Shown here piece by piece: positions 13,201 through 36,040 of a stretch of DNA of 64,000 nt. This DNA is from Acanthochromis polyacanthus (Eukaryota > Chordata > Actinopteri > Pomacentridae). The notes below the pieces were generated by a model. The model did not search any database. It was not told where the DNA came from and saw only the letters and a program-made list of their open reading frames with translations. The DNA is taken from assembly GCF_021347895.1 (NCBI RefSeq), contig NC_067116.1:46115128-46179127 (forward strand). The letters run 5' to 3'. Each line of letters opens with the position of its first letter. Position 1 is the stretch's first letter. A program made the position numbers and the translations under genes.

Positions 13201-14807
13201 ACTAATGACTAACTGACTGAGAAAAGATGAAATACAAAAATATGACTACATTGTGTTAATATAAGAACACTGTGCTGTTCCTAATCGTCCTACTGGAGGA
13301 CAACATATCTCCTTGTCCAGAACCTCCAGAGCAGAAAGTGTCTACAACAAAAACTACCTTCATTTTCCAGAATTTACCGTTATTTTGGTGCCAAAGTATC
13401 TTTTTTTTTTTATATTACAGGGAAGCTGATTGCATTATATTTTCCTCAGACGTTTAGATCGTGGGAATCATATGTTAGCCAGTGTTTATAACACTGTTAG
13501 ATGATATCATATATCATCTAAGGTTAGGGTTAACCCTAACCTTTCTGTACCGGTGACAAAATCTATACCTGTAACCGGTGTTAATTGTGCTCTTTGGTGA
13601 CAAACGGGCCGTGTAATTGCATAATTTGCTTGAAATTTTTTTGTGTGCCGCTTCTTTCACACTCAGATGCAAGGGAACTTTACTTGGATGAAATTCTCTC
13701 CCGTTGGTTAATTGCCACTAACCCTTAATCTGTCAATGAAGTAAACATCTGAGCAGCCAAAGCCCGAAGCTGTTTGGAAGGTTTTTTGCTGTGAAACTCC
13801 TCTGAGCAGACGGTGAGATCCCCGCCCGCGTTGAGTCGTCACAAATGTGAACTGGAGGCAGCGTCTCTGCAGCTGACGGCTTGTGTTTGCTTAGAAATGT
13901 GTTCCTCGTGTCCATGTGGGGAAACGGCCGATTGACAAGGCGCTGAAAATCTGTGAATGTGTGGAAAAATGCACAAGAGTTTGAAATCCAACCCAGTTAG
14001 AGATCCATGAATTCAAGGGCTTTTTAGACATCAGAACACAGCAGAGCAAGTTGTGATTTTTATGAGATGAGGTTTGACAGAAAATGATTCCAGCAGCAGC
14101 AGCAGTTCTTTTAAACTCCCTCCTGTTGGACTCACAAGCTTGAACGCAGGACTGAGCTGACACTAGTTAACAAACTAAAGTCCTGTGTCTGATTTCTTCT
14201 CTCTTCCTCAGGGAAGTTCGATCCCAAAGCCATGAACAACTTCTACGACAACATCCAGCCCGGTCCGGTGGTGCCGCCCAAAACCGGGAGGAAAGGTGAG
14301 AGAGAGGTCGAAATAACAGATTAAGTTAATAGTAATAATAAGTTAATCTGTTTGCCTCTGCTGGGCCGAATCCCACATTAATCCCGTTGCCAAGATACAG
14401 ATTTGAGTTTCGGTGAAAGAACGTTCAGATCCTCCTCACTCATATTTTTCTTATTTTGAAGATTTTGGACATTTTGCTTTGAAAACCAAAAGCTTAGCTG
14501 ACTCCAGTGCGTTGACATGGAAACAGGAGGCGATACCTGCTATTTACTGAACGTCTATTTAATAGTTGAAACCTGAATGCATGTCCGCTGACGGACAGCC
14601 GTGGTTAATTCCTGCCGAGCCCATGTGTGTGAATGAACGGTTCTCTTTGTGTTTCCGTCAGAAGGCGACCAGGCCTCCAAGCCGGCGCCGGCCCCCCAGA
14701 GGGATGAGGACTTCGAAGGAGCTCAATGGAACTGTGAAAGCTGCACCTTCCTCAACCACCCTGCACTCAACCGCTGTGAACAGTGCGAGATGCCACGCTA
14801 CACCTGA
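4173..14807 (+). CDS. tab3: TAB3, TAK1-binding adaptor (six coding exons)
   Basis: TAB3 links K63-polyubiquitin chains to the TAK1 (MAP3K7) kinase in TNF, IL-1 and TLR signalling to NF-kB and JNK/p38 in the cytoplasm. The coding exons 4173-4274, 6369-7611, 9782-9942, 10261-10354, 14212-14295 and 14662-14807 have GT/AG borders and compatible phases (0,1,0,1,1), giving 1830 nt or 609 residues plus stop. The N-terminal CUE domain (about 8-52) carries [16 protein letters not shown] and [13 protein letters not shown] Pro/Ser/Gln-rich linker follows, then a coiled coil (about 452-495), the TAK1-binding segment with [16 protein letters not shown] (about 538-553), and an NZF finger with C586, C589, C600 and C603. 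[27 protein letters not shown] and the NPFFMN motif fit TAB3 better than TAB2. At 609 residues it is shorter than human TAB3 (about 712); the shortfall is in the linker. Confidence 0.96.
4277..4475. repeat. (AC)n / (ATCT)n compound microsatellite
   Basis: A short CA run followed by many ATCT/GATA tetranucleotides, with both orientations present (ATCT, then GATA), so the RNA or single strand could fold on itself. It begins within the first bases of the tab3 intron after the start-codon exon. Confidence 0.9.
4525..5090. mobile_element. MITE-like inverted-repeat element
   Basis: The left edge (GGTTAGCCTAGCTGTGCTAG, 4530-4549) is matched in inverted form at the right edge (GAGCGGCTAGGCTACACAAT, about 5067-5086). 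The left terminal module recurs internally near 4730-4790, including the shared AACGAATTTAATTCTCTG. No transposase ORF is present. I could not identify a clean target duplication, so the superfamily is not assigned. It lies in the first tab3 coding intron. Confidence 0.55.
5118..5275 (-). mobile_element. LINE 3'-end fragment (reverse orientation)
   Basis: TCAAGGTCAAGGTGTCTTTA and the following GCGTCCCTTGGGAGAAATTT resemble, in reverse, the 3' UTR end of a fish non-LTR retrotransposon. An A/T-rich tail region of AATAAA-like runs follows. No coding sequence remains. The clade assignment is from memory of common fish repeats and is tentative. Confidence 0.45.
5281..5365. mobile_element. GGCTGGACCCGAATAT-type element end
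   Basis: The sequence GGGCTGGACCCGAATATCCG at 5281 contains repeated inverted CCGAATATTCG blocks and is the same terminal sequence as the element at 15707. Only one end is clear here. The opposite terminus, expected as ATTCGGGACAGC, is not visible, so this copy is probably truncated. Confidence 0.5.
5366..6368. other. remainder of tab3 first coding intron
   Basis: No repeat or gene recognised. The intron ends in a pyrimidine-rich tract and TCTCTCAG at 6368. A frame open from 6255 into the next exon is intronic read-through and is not an alternative start. Confidence 0.6.
6369..7611 (+). CDS. tab3: tab3 coding exon 2 (CUE C-half, linker)
   Basis: This large exon encodes residues 35-448 plus one base. 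It starts with [16 protein letters not shown], completing the CUE domain. The rest is low-complexity and Pro/Ser/Gln-rich, with conserved islands [37 protein letters not shown] and [17 protein letters not shown]-rich stretch near 7075-7110 encodes a polyglutamine run. It ends at G|GTAAGT in phase 1. Confidence 0.95.
7612..9781. other. tab3 intron 2, nothing else recognised
   Basis: 2.2 kb, AT-rich, with no transposon terminus, microsatellite array or ORF of note. It ends in a good polypyrimidine tract and CCTGCAG at 9781. Confidence 0.6.
9782..9942 (+). CDS. tab3: tab3 coding exon 3 (coiled coil)
   Basis: Encodes [17 protein letters not shown] and onward to STSLIPR, about 54 residues of basic/acidic coiled coil that continues QA-L from the previous exon. 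In TAB2/TAB3 this part is required for TAK1 binding and oligomerisation. Acceptor TGCAG at 9781, donor CGA|GTAAGG at 9943, phase 0. Confidence 0.95.
10261..10354 (+). CDS. tab3: tab3 coding exon 4 ([15 protein letters not shown])
   Basis: A 94-nt exon encoding [20 protein letters not shown] and then [11 protein letters not shown], nearly identical to the corresponding vertebrate TAB3 block. Acceptor TTTTTCAG at 10260, donor G|GTGCGT at 10355, phase 1. Confidence 0.95.
11164..12476 (-). mobile_element. Tc1-like DNA transposon, decayed
   Basis: The terminal inverted repeats are TACCAGGCAAAAGTTTGGAC (from 11175) and its reverse complement ending CCTGGTAGTGTA at 12476, consistent with TA target duplication. 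The minus strand codes for transposase. The C-terminal part at 11399-11674 contains [20 protein letters not shown], the DDE Tc1 signature around the last acidic residue. Upstream reading frames are broken by stops and indels, so it is not autonomous. It is antisense to tab3. Confidence 0.88.
11399..11674 (-). pseudogene. Tc1 transposase C-terminal remnant
   Basis: A 91-codon open stretch whose middle ([20 protein letters not shown]) is the Tc1/mariner DDE_3 C-terminal motif. The rest of the roughly 340-residue protein is fragmented upstream on the same strand (about 11680-12150). It has no start codon of its own with meaning and is a relic. Confidence 0.85.
13497..13542. repeat. two back-to-back perfect palindromes
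   Basis: 13497-13521 is a palindrome with 11-bp arms (TTAGATGATAT) and a CAT centre. Overlapping its last base, 13521-13542 is a perfect 22-bp palindrome with arm AGGTTAGGGTT, that is, two head-to-head telomere-type motifs. No other repeat structure surrounds them. Confidence 0.9.
14212..14295 (+). CDS. tab3: tab3 coding exon 5 (TAK1-binding motif)
   Basis: An 84-nt exon encoding [20 protein letters not shown] followed by [15 protein letters not shown] is the strongly conserved TAK1-contact segment of TAB2/TAB3. Acceptor CCTCAG at 14211, donor G|GTGAGA at 14296, phase 1 at both ends. Confidence 0.95.
14662..14807 (+). CDS. tab3: tab3 coding exon 6 (NZF finger, stop)
   Basis: Encodes [20 protein letters not shown] and then the RanBP2-type finger [20 protein letters not shown], ending in MPRYT and TGA at 14805-14807. 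The CX2C-X10-CX2C spacing and the Thr-Phe pair after the second Cys match K63-ubiquitin-binding NZF domains. A longer frame from 14566 through this exon is out of phase and is not the gene. Confidence 0.96.
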
Positions 14808-15495
14808 ACTCAGCACTGCGCTGTATCGGCTTCCTGCCCCCCTCACCTCGCCTTCCTGCCCCGTTGGATACTATAAACCCCCTCCCCTCACAGATTCTGT
14901 AAAGGCTTGAATCTGTCAATCAACATATAAGCCCCTCCTACCTGCTGAGGAAGAGCCACTACCCCTCTCTGCCGACCGCTCCCGTCCTCTACTCCTGAGC
15001 ACTTTCTGTTTTTCTTTGGCGGATGATGATGATGATGATCAATCTTTCTTCGGGACAGTTGGGTTAGTGTGTTGGATAAAAAGACTGTGGCGGCTTCGGG
15101 AAGGCCGAAGCGAGGCGAGCATTGGAGGAGGAGCAGCTACGGTTTCTCTAGCGAACATTCCATGCAGAACAAGTGACTGCCCTGTTTACACTGTGCCCAT
15201 TCCTGAACTCGACAGAAACATAATAACGGAGGCACTTGTACTTTAATCCAGGACCTGTAACAATGAAAGAAATGGTAAAGGAGTTGTGACTAATGCGAAA
15301 ACGTAGACTGTACACTGTATGTGGCTCTGTATTAGAGCTCGTTTCACTGAAAGAACACTAAAGACACTTGCATATGAGTATATTCCTGGTACTTTTATGC
15401 AGTATGCCACCCTGTATTACGTGTTCAGAAGATGTTGATTTCCTGTGCAAATGCCTCAACTTGCTGTACTTAATAAAGGAGCTGATTCTATGTGA
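14808..15495 (+). other. tab3: tab3 3' UTR (end estimated)
   Basis: The sequence after the stop has no coding similarity and reaches an AATAAA at 15472-15477, placing the likely cleavage site around 15490-15500. A GATGATGATGATGAT run occurs near 15021-15037. The 3' UTR could be longer if the signal is skipped. Confidence 0.6.
15472..15477 (+). terminator. tab3: tab3 polyadenylation signal
   Basis: Canonical AATAAA about 665 nt after the tab3 stop codon and on the coding strand. It is followed within about 30 nt by TG-rich sequence (TTCTATGTGACTTG), suitable as a downstream element. Confidence 0.6.
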
Positions 15496-15706
15496 CTTGA
15501 CCCTGGCACAGCTGCAGCTTACAATTATACTTACAATTCATGCTTGTTTCCCCTGCAAATCAAACAAACACAAGTTTTTATTTTTCGCCCCAGTACATTT
15601 TTATTGCGTTGAAGAGCAGAAAATAGGAGCGGCATGCAGACACTACTAACAAGAGGAAGGTGGAGACGGATTAGCGGGGTGAACTACGAAGCAAGTTTGA
15701 CGAATC

Positions 15707-15955
15707 CGGTACGGCTGGACCCGAATATCTGAATAGTAAGTCGCTACGGTGGGATCCGAATGAGGCATCCGAAAATTTATTTTTACCCCCACTCCCTCTG
15801 TCGGACGATATTGAGTGATCGGTATTCGACTCATCCCTTCGTTCGTTTCTCCCCCTCACCCCCGGACGTTACGATCCGATCCGAATATTCGGATATTCGT
15901 GATTAATCGGGGCCGAATATCTGGAGCCCAGAAATTTCTATTCGGGACAGCACAA
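15707..15955. mobile_element. short GGCTGGACCCGAATAT-type MITE
   Basis: The left end is GGCTGGACCCGAATATCTGA (15713 on) and the right end CTATTCGGGACAGCAC (about 15938-15953), which are imperfect inverted repeats. Internal CCGAATATTCGG blocks repeat the motif. There is no ORF. It shares its end with the partial copy at 5281 and resembles hAT-derived MITEs, but I cannot confirm a target duplication. Confidence 0.55.
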
Positions 15956-18045
15956 CAATCCAGACTTTACAGGAGGTCCTAGAATTATTTAAATAATAAA
16001 TTCGTAGAACTAGTTGTCTAGCGGAATGGATGAATACGTCGTCATGCGGCGCTATAAGACGGTTTTGTTCACATTCGCCGGTTGTATGCCACAGACGGTA
16101 TTCATGACTTTTGTGAAGAACTGATCGATGTTGTGATGCATGTCAAGCGAGTTCCGACTTACGGTGGAAAAAAAGGGACTCCGTAAAAGGGAACTCTAAC
16201 TGCTTTCTATATGAACGTGCTATGTGGAATGAGACATTTGGAAATCTGCTGGAGAGACTGTGTGACTTTATCTTGCATGCAGCGTATCTAAACGCACAGA
16301 ACTAGAAGAAGTTACCTATTGTTTACACCACTGACATGGCATTTTACCCAATAGTAGCATTTCAGCAGTTTTAATTTCGCACCATGAATCCACAGTGATC
16401 TCTGGTGACGAATCTGTAAATGACTGTTAGGTCTGGTGGAAGACCTAACAGTCTCTCCCGGAGACACATGGAAGTGTGTGACACGGAAACTTTCCGCTTG
16501 AGGGGGCGTGGCTAAAATGGCGTAATCCGTCCTCGCGGACGCTGCTTCAGTCAAGGATCTCCTGTGTTTGTGTTAGCTGGATAAAAAAAAACTAAAAAAC
16601 TCTTAATCGGATAAAATGTTCATCATGACTGTGGTTAATCATTTCTCGATTTTGTTGTGCATGTGCCTCATGTTGTGCACAAAGTAGACCCATTACATGC
16701 CTAAAACAGGTTAAACAGGTTGTTTTAATGGAGAGCTGTGAGGAAAAAATACATTTATTACAGGAAAAAGCAGCACCATTACTGCAAATGATGTGAGAAA
16801 TACAGATAGAAAACTGATTATTTCTAACATGACAGCAACATGTTAGAGCTCTAAAACTTTTAAAAAATTGATCATTTAGAAGTTATTTTAGTTCCGATAA
16901 TGAAGACATGGAAAATATTTTTATTTTTGGCCAAATTAAATTATCATAATATTTACTGACATATTATTTACTGACCGTAACCCTACTCATCAGTTTTTCA
17001 ATCTTTGTTTTATTAGCTACTGCAAATCACGACCAAATATCGCAATGTATTTATGAATTTTCTGCATGATTAACTGTAGATTCTTGCTGCAATTGAATAC
17101 AGAAAGTTGGTGCTACCCTAGCTGCATGGCTTATTTCAGCAGAATTAAGAACAGGAAGCTTGCAGATAAAACCTCAGCTGACAGTCAAAGAATGAGCACT
17201 TTTTATCGCTAATTTAAATACCCTGACCTAACCTTTACCTAATCCTCCTCCAGAGCAGGCTAGCTGTGTAGCATCAGGCTAAAAGAAACGTCATGACACT
17301 GAAAACTCTGATTTCATCTTGACATACCTAATTTTTCCTGCCTCGTAGGTCGTCCCTCCGGTTTTCTATCCCACGGTCCTCGTCATGCTGCTCCTGATAC
17401 TCTCACTATTGACCTCAGATGTGAACAAAAAGTTGCATTTTTTTTCAACTACAGTCTATTCTACTGAGAGGAAGATGAGGAGGCATCACATGTGGAGGCC
17501 TGAGCACATGATCTGTGCAGCCGACACGGTCATTTGCCGCCTTTCTTCCCATAAATCTGCCTTAAAACGACTTCATACTGCACATAATTACATATAATAC
17601 AACCATTTTATGAAAAAAAGAAGCAGGTGCGCATGAGTTGAAGGTCGTCCTGGTGAAAAACCGGCTCCTGTCACCAGCGTGATTCATTTAGAAGGTGCCT
17701 GTGGAATGTTTTTACTGCCTCACATGGGTTATTGAGAGAATAAAGTCGAGTTTCCAGCCGTCTATCGGAGGAAAAAGGCTCCAGATGTATGTCGAACATC
17801 TCTGGGGAAATGTGGCATTCCGTAGGTGTGCCCTGTCATCCTCAGGATAGCACTTCAATGGGACGTTTTCCTCTTCCTTCTCTGCTCCAATTGCTTAATT
17901 AGCCTGGCGATCCGTCTGGGTATGTGGTCGGAGAATCCATCTGTTCCCTCCAGATTCTCTGCCCAAATCCAAGACCTACTGGAGTTACACTTAAAGGGGA
18001 CGCAGCCATTATCTGAAAAAACTGCCATGGAGGTTTTGGGTTTCT
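15956..18045. other. tab3-tmem47 intergenic spacer
   Basis: About 2 kb between two convergent genes. No coding exon, RNA gene or clear transposon was seen. GGTTAGGGT-like words recur at low density. The short ORF at 17826-18206 overlaps the likely tmem47 3' UTR on the other strand and has no domain signature. Confidence 0.55.
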
Positions 18046-18051
18046 TTTATT
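18046..18051 (-). terminator. tmem47: candidate tmem47 polyadenylation signal
   Basis: TTTATT on the plus strand is AATAAA on the tmem47 strand, about 180 nt after the stop codon. TMEM47 transcripts in mammals have much longer 3' UTRs, so a more distal signal may be used as well. Confidence 0.35.
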
Positions 18052-18230
18052 CCGCTGCTGCCACATCTCCTCAGAGAAATGTGAGTTTCTTTTCCAGGTT
18101 CAGTGAGACAGCAAGTTCGCAGTTCTCAAACTATCAATCAGTGTTTGTTTTTTCTGTTCAGCAACAGATAGAGTTCCTGGAGTGGAGTGAAAGAGAGTCC
18201 TGTTAGGGTCCGGTTAACCCTAACTTGTTT

Positions 18231-31534
<13,304 letters not shown>

Positions 31535-31750
31535 TCAGTGGACATTTTAGAAATGCACCTTACCGTTTCACACTATCTATCTATCTATGGTATATATGTC
31601 TGGATAAAAAGCAGACAGAAAAAAAGTACAGAAAAAGAGTAGCACACAAAAGTGCACAGATATAATTTTCTCCTTTAAGAGAAGGTTAATTCCACAAAAT
31701 TCTAATATGGTCATGTTATTGCACCCCATGGAGGCATTGCCTGTAATATG

Positions 31751-32122
31751 TACTCTACTGTTCAAAAATTTGGGCTCACTTAGAAATGTCCGTATTGTTG
31801 AAAGAAAAGCAGGTTTTTTTCATTGAAGATAGCAATAAATGAATGATAAATCCAGTGTAGACATAGTTAATGTGGTAAATGACTATTGTAGCTGTAAACA
31901 TCTGATTTTTAATGGAATATCTCCATAGGGGTACAGAGGAACATTTCCAGCAACCATCACTCCTGTGTTCTAATGCTACATTGTGTTAGCTAATGGTGCT
32001 GAAAGGCTCATTGATGATTAGAAAACCCTTGTGCAGTTATGTTAGCACATGGATAAAAGTGGGAGTTTTCATGGAGACCATGTAATTGTCTGGATGACCC
32101 CAAACTGTTGACTTGTAGTGTA
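31751..32122. mobile_element. Tc1/mariner MITE (372 bp)
   Basis: TACTCTACTGTTCAAAAATT at the left and CCCCAAACTGTTGACTTGTA at the right are decayed inverted ends of the widespread vertebrate Tc1 family (consensus ACTACCGTTCAAAAGTTTGG), flanked by TA. The internal GGTAAATGACTATTGTAGCT is typical of the same family. No ORF. Confidence 0.8.
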
Positions 32123-33050
32123 AATCTATAGCCATATATCCTATGTTGTGCTTGCCAGTGACCACTACAACTTATGCTACTGCTGTAAGAGAATGCCAAC
32201 TACATTTCGCTGTATTTTAAAGTACATTGATGATAGAGGCATCTTATCTTATAAGAACCTATTCAGCTTAAATAATAGAGTTTTACATTTGCCAACTTGT
32301 GAGTTCAGCCCCAACATTGTGACTGAAATGATTGATTTCATTCCTGAGGTTAGATTTAAAAGACAGGAAAAGCTCTCAGAGTGCAGGTCTCTGCCAAGGC
32401 TGCTCAGTTGACGTATTATTTCCAACGGATGAAATCTTTAATTAAAAATGACCTTGTGCTGAGTACAGGCATGTGTTATGCATGCACATGTTATGCATTT
32501 ATACCGAATCATGTGTAAATTACTCTTATAAAGGTCTGTTGATCAGTTCATCGCTTTTGGAAAGCCTTTGTTTTGCTAGTGCTAAAATAATCATTCCATC
32601 CAAGCTTTTATTTTGAAGGCGTATTTTTCAACGTTGCGGGCTTTTATTTTGTCACCATCCAGTGGCGAAGGAAATCATCTAAGAAGAGGTTTCTTGACAG
32701 GATGAAGATGCTGCAGAAAAGTCCGAAAATTCATGTAAAGATGACAGACAAGGGTTCCATCTGTTGCTGTCTATAAAGGATGTGTTTAAACTTAGAAGCA
32801 GCTGGAATGGAGACAAGCTCTGATGGTGTTTCTGAAGAAAGGAGTGAAGGACACAAAGGTGAATTTGTATTCAAAATAAGGCTGATGGCTGAACGTAAAG
32901 AAAGGCTTTGTGAAACATCAGGAGCTTCACCACTGTCTGGCTGGGGTTTGCTACATACATGACCTAAATATGTAGCGGTACTCACAAACACCTCACAGTT
33001 TAATAATTTGTTCCTTGTATGATTTCTAACTGATAAATCAGTCAGTTTGT
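32123..33050. other. no gene recognised
   Basis: AT-rich intergenic DNA upstream of tmem47. The plus ORF 32148-32411 and the overlapping ORFs at 32731-32991 show no family signature. Confidence 0.5.
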
Positions 33051-33192
33051 TATAGGATCACAATCATGTGATCCTCAGCAGGTAAATGACACCGTGTTCA
33101 CTTGTTGTCATGGTTACAGCCACCCCGTAATTTTCTGACCTTCCCTGAAAATTTCATCCAAATTCGTTGGTCTGTTTTTGAGTGATGTTTCT

Positions 33193-33195
<3 letters not shown>
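33050..33195 (+). mobile_element. RTE-like LINE 3' end
   Basis: Contains CCTTCCCTGAAAATTTCATC, AAATTCGTTGGTCTGTTTTT and GAGTGATGTTTCTGAGAGAC, the 3' terminus of a common fish RTE/Expander-like LINE whose tail is (GACA)n. Only the last 150 bp remain. The family assignment is from memory. Confidence 0.6.
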
Positions 33196-33238
<43 letters not shown>

Positions 33239-33265
33239 GAAAGACAGGCAGGAAGACAGGCAGGA

Positions 33266-33308
<43 letters not shown>

Positions 33309-33320
33309 TAGACAGACAGA
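33196..33320. repeat. (GACA)n microsatellite
   Basis: Two GACA blocks separated by GACAGGCAGGAA variants. It continues the tail of the LINE end directly upstream, so it probably grew from the LINE tail. Confidence 0.95.
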
Positions 33321-33384
33321 TGTATGCCAGTCATCACACATGATTTCCGGTTGAGTGAACACTGGCGCGACTTGCTGCCGCTGC

Positions 33385-35073
33385 TCGCCAATAACTCCAA
33401 TTCTCAAAAAACCTGGTTCAGATCCCAACAACTTCAATAACCTTCGTCCCATTTCCAACCTGCCATTCCTCTCAAAAATCCTGGAGAAAACTGTTGTATC
33501 CCAAATCCACTCTCACCTCTCCAATAACAGGCTCTTTGAGCAATTCCAATGTGGTTTTCGTCCCCACCACAACACAGAAACAGCTCTACTTAAAATAACC
33601 AACGGCCTCCTGATGGCAGCAGACTCCGGACTTTTATCCATCCTCATCCTTCTAGACCTGAGTGCAGCTTTTGACACCATCTCTCATTCCATTCTCCTCC
33701 ATAGACTGGCATCTATTCAGTGGCGGTTCTAGCCTTATTGACTCCCTCGGCAAGTCAGTCTGTCGCGCCCAGTCACCGGTAAACACGCGCCCCTCTCGCC
33801 TTTCCTGTTGTTCCTGTTGGCGGCGGGGCGGGGCGGCGGCAGGATATATACACTATCGGGCCGTCTTCGCCGTCTCCGCCGCAGCCACGCACCCCCACGG
33901 TCTCGTCGGTCAGAGAGCAGAGGGCGCACCTCTGAGTCTTGACCTGAAGAGGGCGCCATTTGTTATGTAACGTAACACCATCAGAGTGTCAATGGATGCT
34001 TACTCAGCTGCGTGCTTATGAAGGGAATTGTATTTAATGATTTTTTTTCCCCCTTCATCATGCCGCCCCCTTGAGTTTGCCGCCCTCGGCGGCCGCCTAG
34101 TTGGCTTGTGCAAAAAACTGCCAATGCATCTATTGGTTTATCCGGCACACCCCTGGACTAGTTTACATCATATCTCTCTGGCTGCTCTCAGTTCATTCAG
34201 TTAAAAACATTCACATCCCGTTCATCTCCCCTCTCCTCCGGTGTTCCCCAAGGCTCTGTTCTTGGTCCCGTCCTCTTCATCATTTATCTTCTCCCCCTTG
34301 GCCACATATTCCGGAAATATAACATACAGTTTCATTGCTATGCGGACGACACCCAGCTCTACCTCTCCTCCAAACCCACTTCCACCCCCCCCACCCCCTC
34401 CCTCTGTGTCTGTCTCCAGGAAATCAAATCCTGGTTCTCTTCCAACTTCCTCAAACTGAATAGCGACAAAACTGAGGTTTTCCTCATTGGCTCCAAATCA
34501 GTTCTCACTGAAACCAATAGTTTCATCAACACCATTGACAACTCCACCTTTTCTCCCTCCCCGCAGGTCAAGAGTCTGGGTGTTGTCCTCGATGGCACTC
34601 TGTCATTTCAAACTCACATCAACAACATCACTCAATCTGCATACTTTCATCTCCGTAACATTAATCGCCTCCGTCCCTCCCTCACTCCTATCAGTACCGC
34701 CATCCTGGTCCACTCTCTTGTCACCTCCCGCCTCAACTATTGTAATTCACTTCTCTCTGGTCTTCCACTCTAGTCCCTCCATAAACTCCAACTGGTCCAA
34801 AATGCAGGACACCCTCTTTCCACCACATCACCCCAGTTCTCCAAAAGCTTCACTGGCTTCCAATCACTCACCGTATCATCTATAAAACCATTCAACTAAC
34901 CTTCAAGGCCCTCCATAACCTCGCCCCTCCGTACCTCACTGATCTACTCCACATAAACACACCCAGCCTGACTCTTCGATCATCTTCCTTCTCAGTCTCA
35001 CCATCCCCCCTGCCCGCGTGACCACCATGGGCTCCAGAACCTTCAGTCGCGCTGCTCCCCGCCTCTGGAACTC
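33385..35073 (+). pseudogene. L2 reverse transcriptase pseudogene
   Basis: Non-LTR reverse transcriptase, from the fingers motif ([18 protein letters not shown]) through the palm ([18 protein letters not shown] near 34340) towards the C-terminal region ([13 protein letters not shown] text near 34740-34770). It has internal stops, for example a TAG where the family has Trp shortly after the first insertion, and frameshifts. Related to, but clearly diverged from, the copy at 42.1-43.9 kb. Confidence 0.82.
33718..34126. mobile_element. hAT non-autonomous element, 409 bp
   Basis: The ends are CAGTGGCGGTTCTAGCC at the left and ACTGCCAATG at the right (inverted CATTGGCAGT), flanked by the perfect 8-bp duplication CATCTATT (33710-33717 and 34127-34134). 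The inside is GC-rich (GCGGGGCGGGGCGGCGGC) and has no transposase. It sits in the L2 reverse-transcriptase ORF. Confidence 0.92.
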
Positions 35074-35280
35074 TAACCTTGCCAGCAAGTTGATTTCTTG
35101 CGATATTTGTGAGTTCACAAATCTCTCAAGAAACCATCTTGCTCCGCTCCCGCATTCACTGTTTGTACAGCACCAAGTTGGTTCGGGCCAGTCACGCAGC
35201 AGTATTCGTGTGTGGGGCGGGATAATGGGCGGGATATCCGGGTGTGACGACGACACCAAGCGCCAGCAGATTAAAACAAA

Positions 35281-36040
35281 CATGGCAACGGAGGACAACG
35301 ATCATGTAGATGCTGCTATTAACCCTTTACGCTTCAGTGCGTCGTAGGTGTACCGCCGGCGGTACACCTACTAATTTGCATAGGAATTTCAAGAATGTCC
35401 GACGGCTGCAAACACGATTATACAAACACTATACACCAATGGAAAGCTTAGATTCTCATGAATCATGAACCCACTTTCAGATGCGATTACTACAGCGGGT
35501 GAGAAAAACACATTTGTCCGACAAAAACAAATATTCATCCATCCGTTCTCTATACACGGCTTCAACGCACACAGCGCGACTCACATTTCCGGGTTCATTA
35601 TTACACACAAAAAAAAAGATTCCACAAAAAACGGCCATAATCCAACCTTTTACATCCAGACGACACAAGCCAGTAAACTATTTTGTCCAAAACATGTCCT
35701 GAAGTCGTATAAAATCCCCGAATCGGTCATTTTCAAGGAAATGCACCTCGTGATGCCCGTCCAATATTCCCCGTATTTTTCGTAATTTTTTTATTTAAAA
35801 ATAGAATATTAGCGATTTTTTGTACTGAAAACGGCTGGAATTGACTGAAGCTTAAAGGGTTAAGTCAGTTTTAGCTGAATCTCCAATTGCTTCTTTGAAG
35901 GAAGAACAACGAGAGGTGCTTTGCGCATTTCTGGATGGTAAAGATGTTTGTGCTTTTTTACCTACGGGCTTTTGGTCAGAGTTTAATCTACCAATTGGCT
36001 CCGCTCGTTGTGAAGATCCCGCGATTGGCTAAAAACAAAC
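35281..36040 (+). pseudogene. RecQ-helicase-like N-terminal fragment
   Basis: Starting at ATGGCAACGGAGGACAACG (35282) and continuing beyond the inserted piggyBac-type element, the frame reads MATEDNDHVDAAI, then SLKEEQREVLCAFLDGKDVC and AFLPTGFGQSLIYQLAPLVV after a one-base shift. The last part is a RecQ-like motif 0/motif I, in which the Walker A GKS is GQS. The rest of the helicase is absent. It is inside the transposon at 35074-36182, so it looks like a captured or residual ORF and is not a host gene. Similar RecQ-like peptides are known from multicopy fish elements; I cannot check that here. Confidence 0.55.
35319..35863. mobile_element. piggyBac-type MITE with TTAA duplication
   Basis: TTAA at both ends (35319-35322, 35860-35863), next to inverted repeats CCCTTTACGCTTCAG and CTGAAGCTTAAAGGG (14 of 15 paired). 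Close to the left end, 35344-35371 is a perfect 28-bp palindrome centred on CCGCCGGCGG. No transposase. It was inserted into the helicase-like sequence. Confidence 0.9.

Larger units (their letters stand above)
10355..14211. other. tab3 intron 4 (host of Tc1 element)
   Basis: A 3.9-kb intron. Apart from a Tc1-like element (11164-12476) and two adjacent palindromes (13497-13542), no repeat or gene was recognised. It ends in CTTCCTCAG at 14211. Confidence 0.6.

Noticed and set aside
4173..14807. assignment as tab2 rather than tab3
   Set aside because: The [36 protein letters not shown] and MPRYT blocks match TAB3 better. Linkage with tmem47, an Xp21 gene like TAB3 in human, also supports tab3.
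14566..14910. 114-codon ORF over the last tab3 exon
   Set aside because: Out of frame with the NZF finger. The correct frame gives the conserved CX2C-X10-CX2C and stop.
32148..32411. 87-codon ORF downstream of the Tc1 MITE
   Set aside because: Slightly protein-like in composition, but without a recognisable family, splice sites or upstream exons. Cannot be supported from the sequence alone.
33098..33458. minus-strand ORFs of Cys/Leu/Ser/Val repeats
   Set aside because: Translation of the (GACA)n microsatellite.
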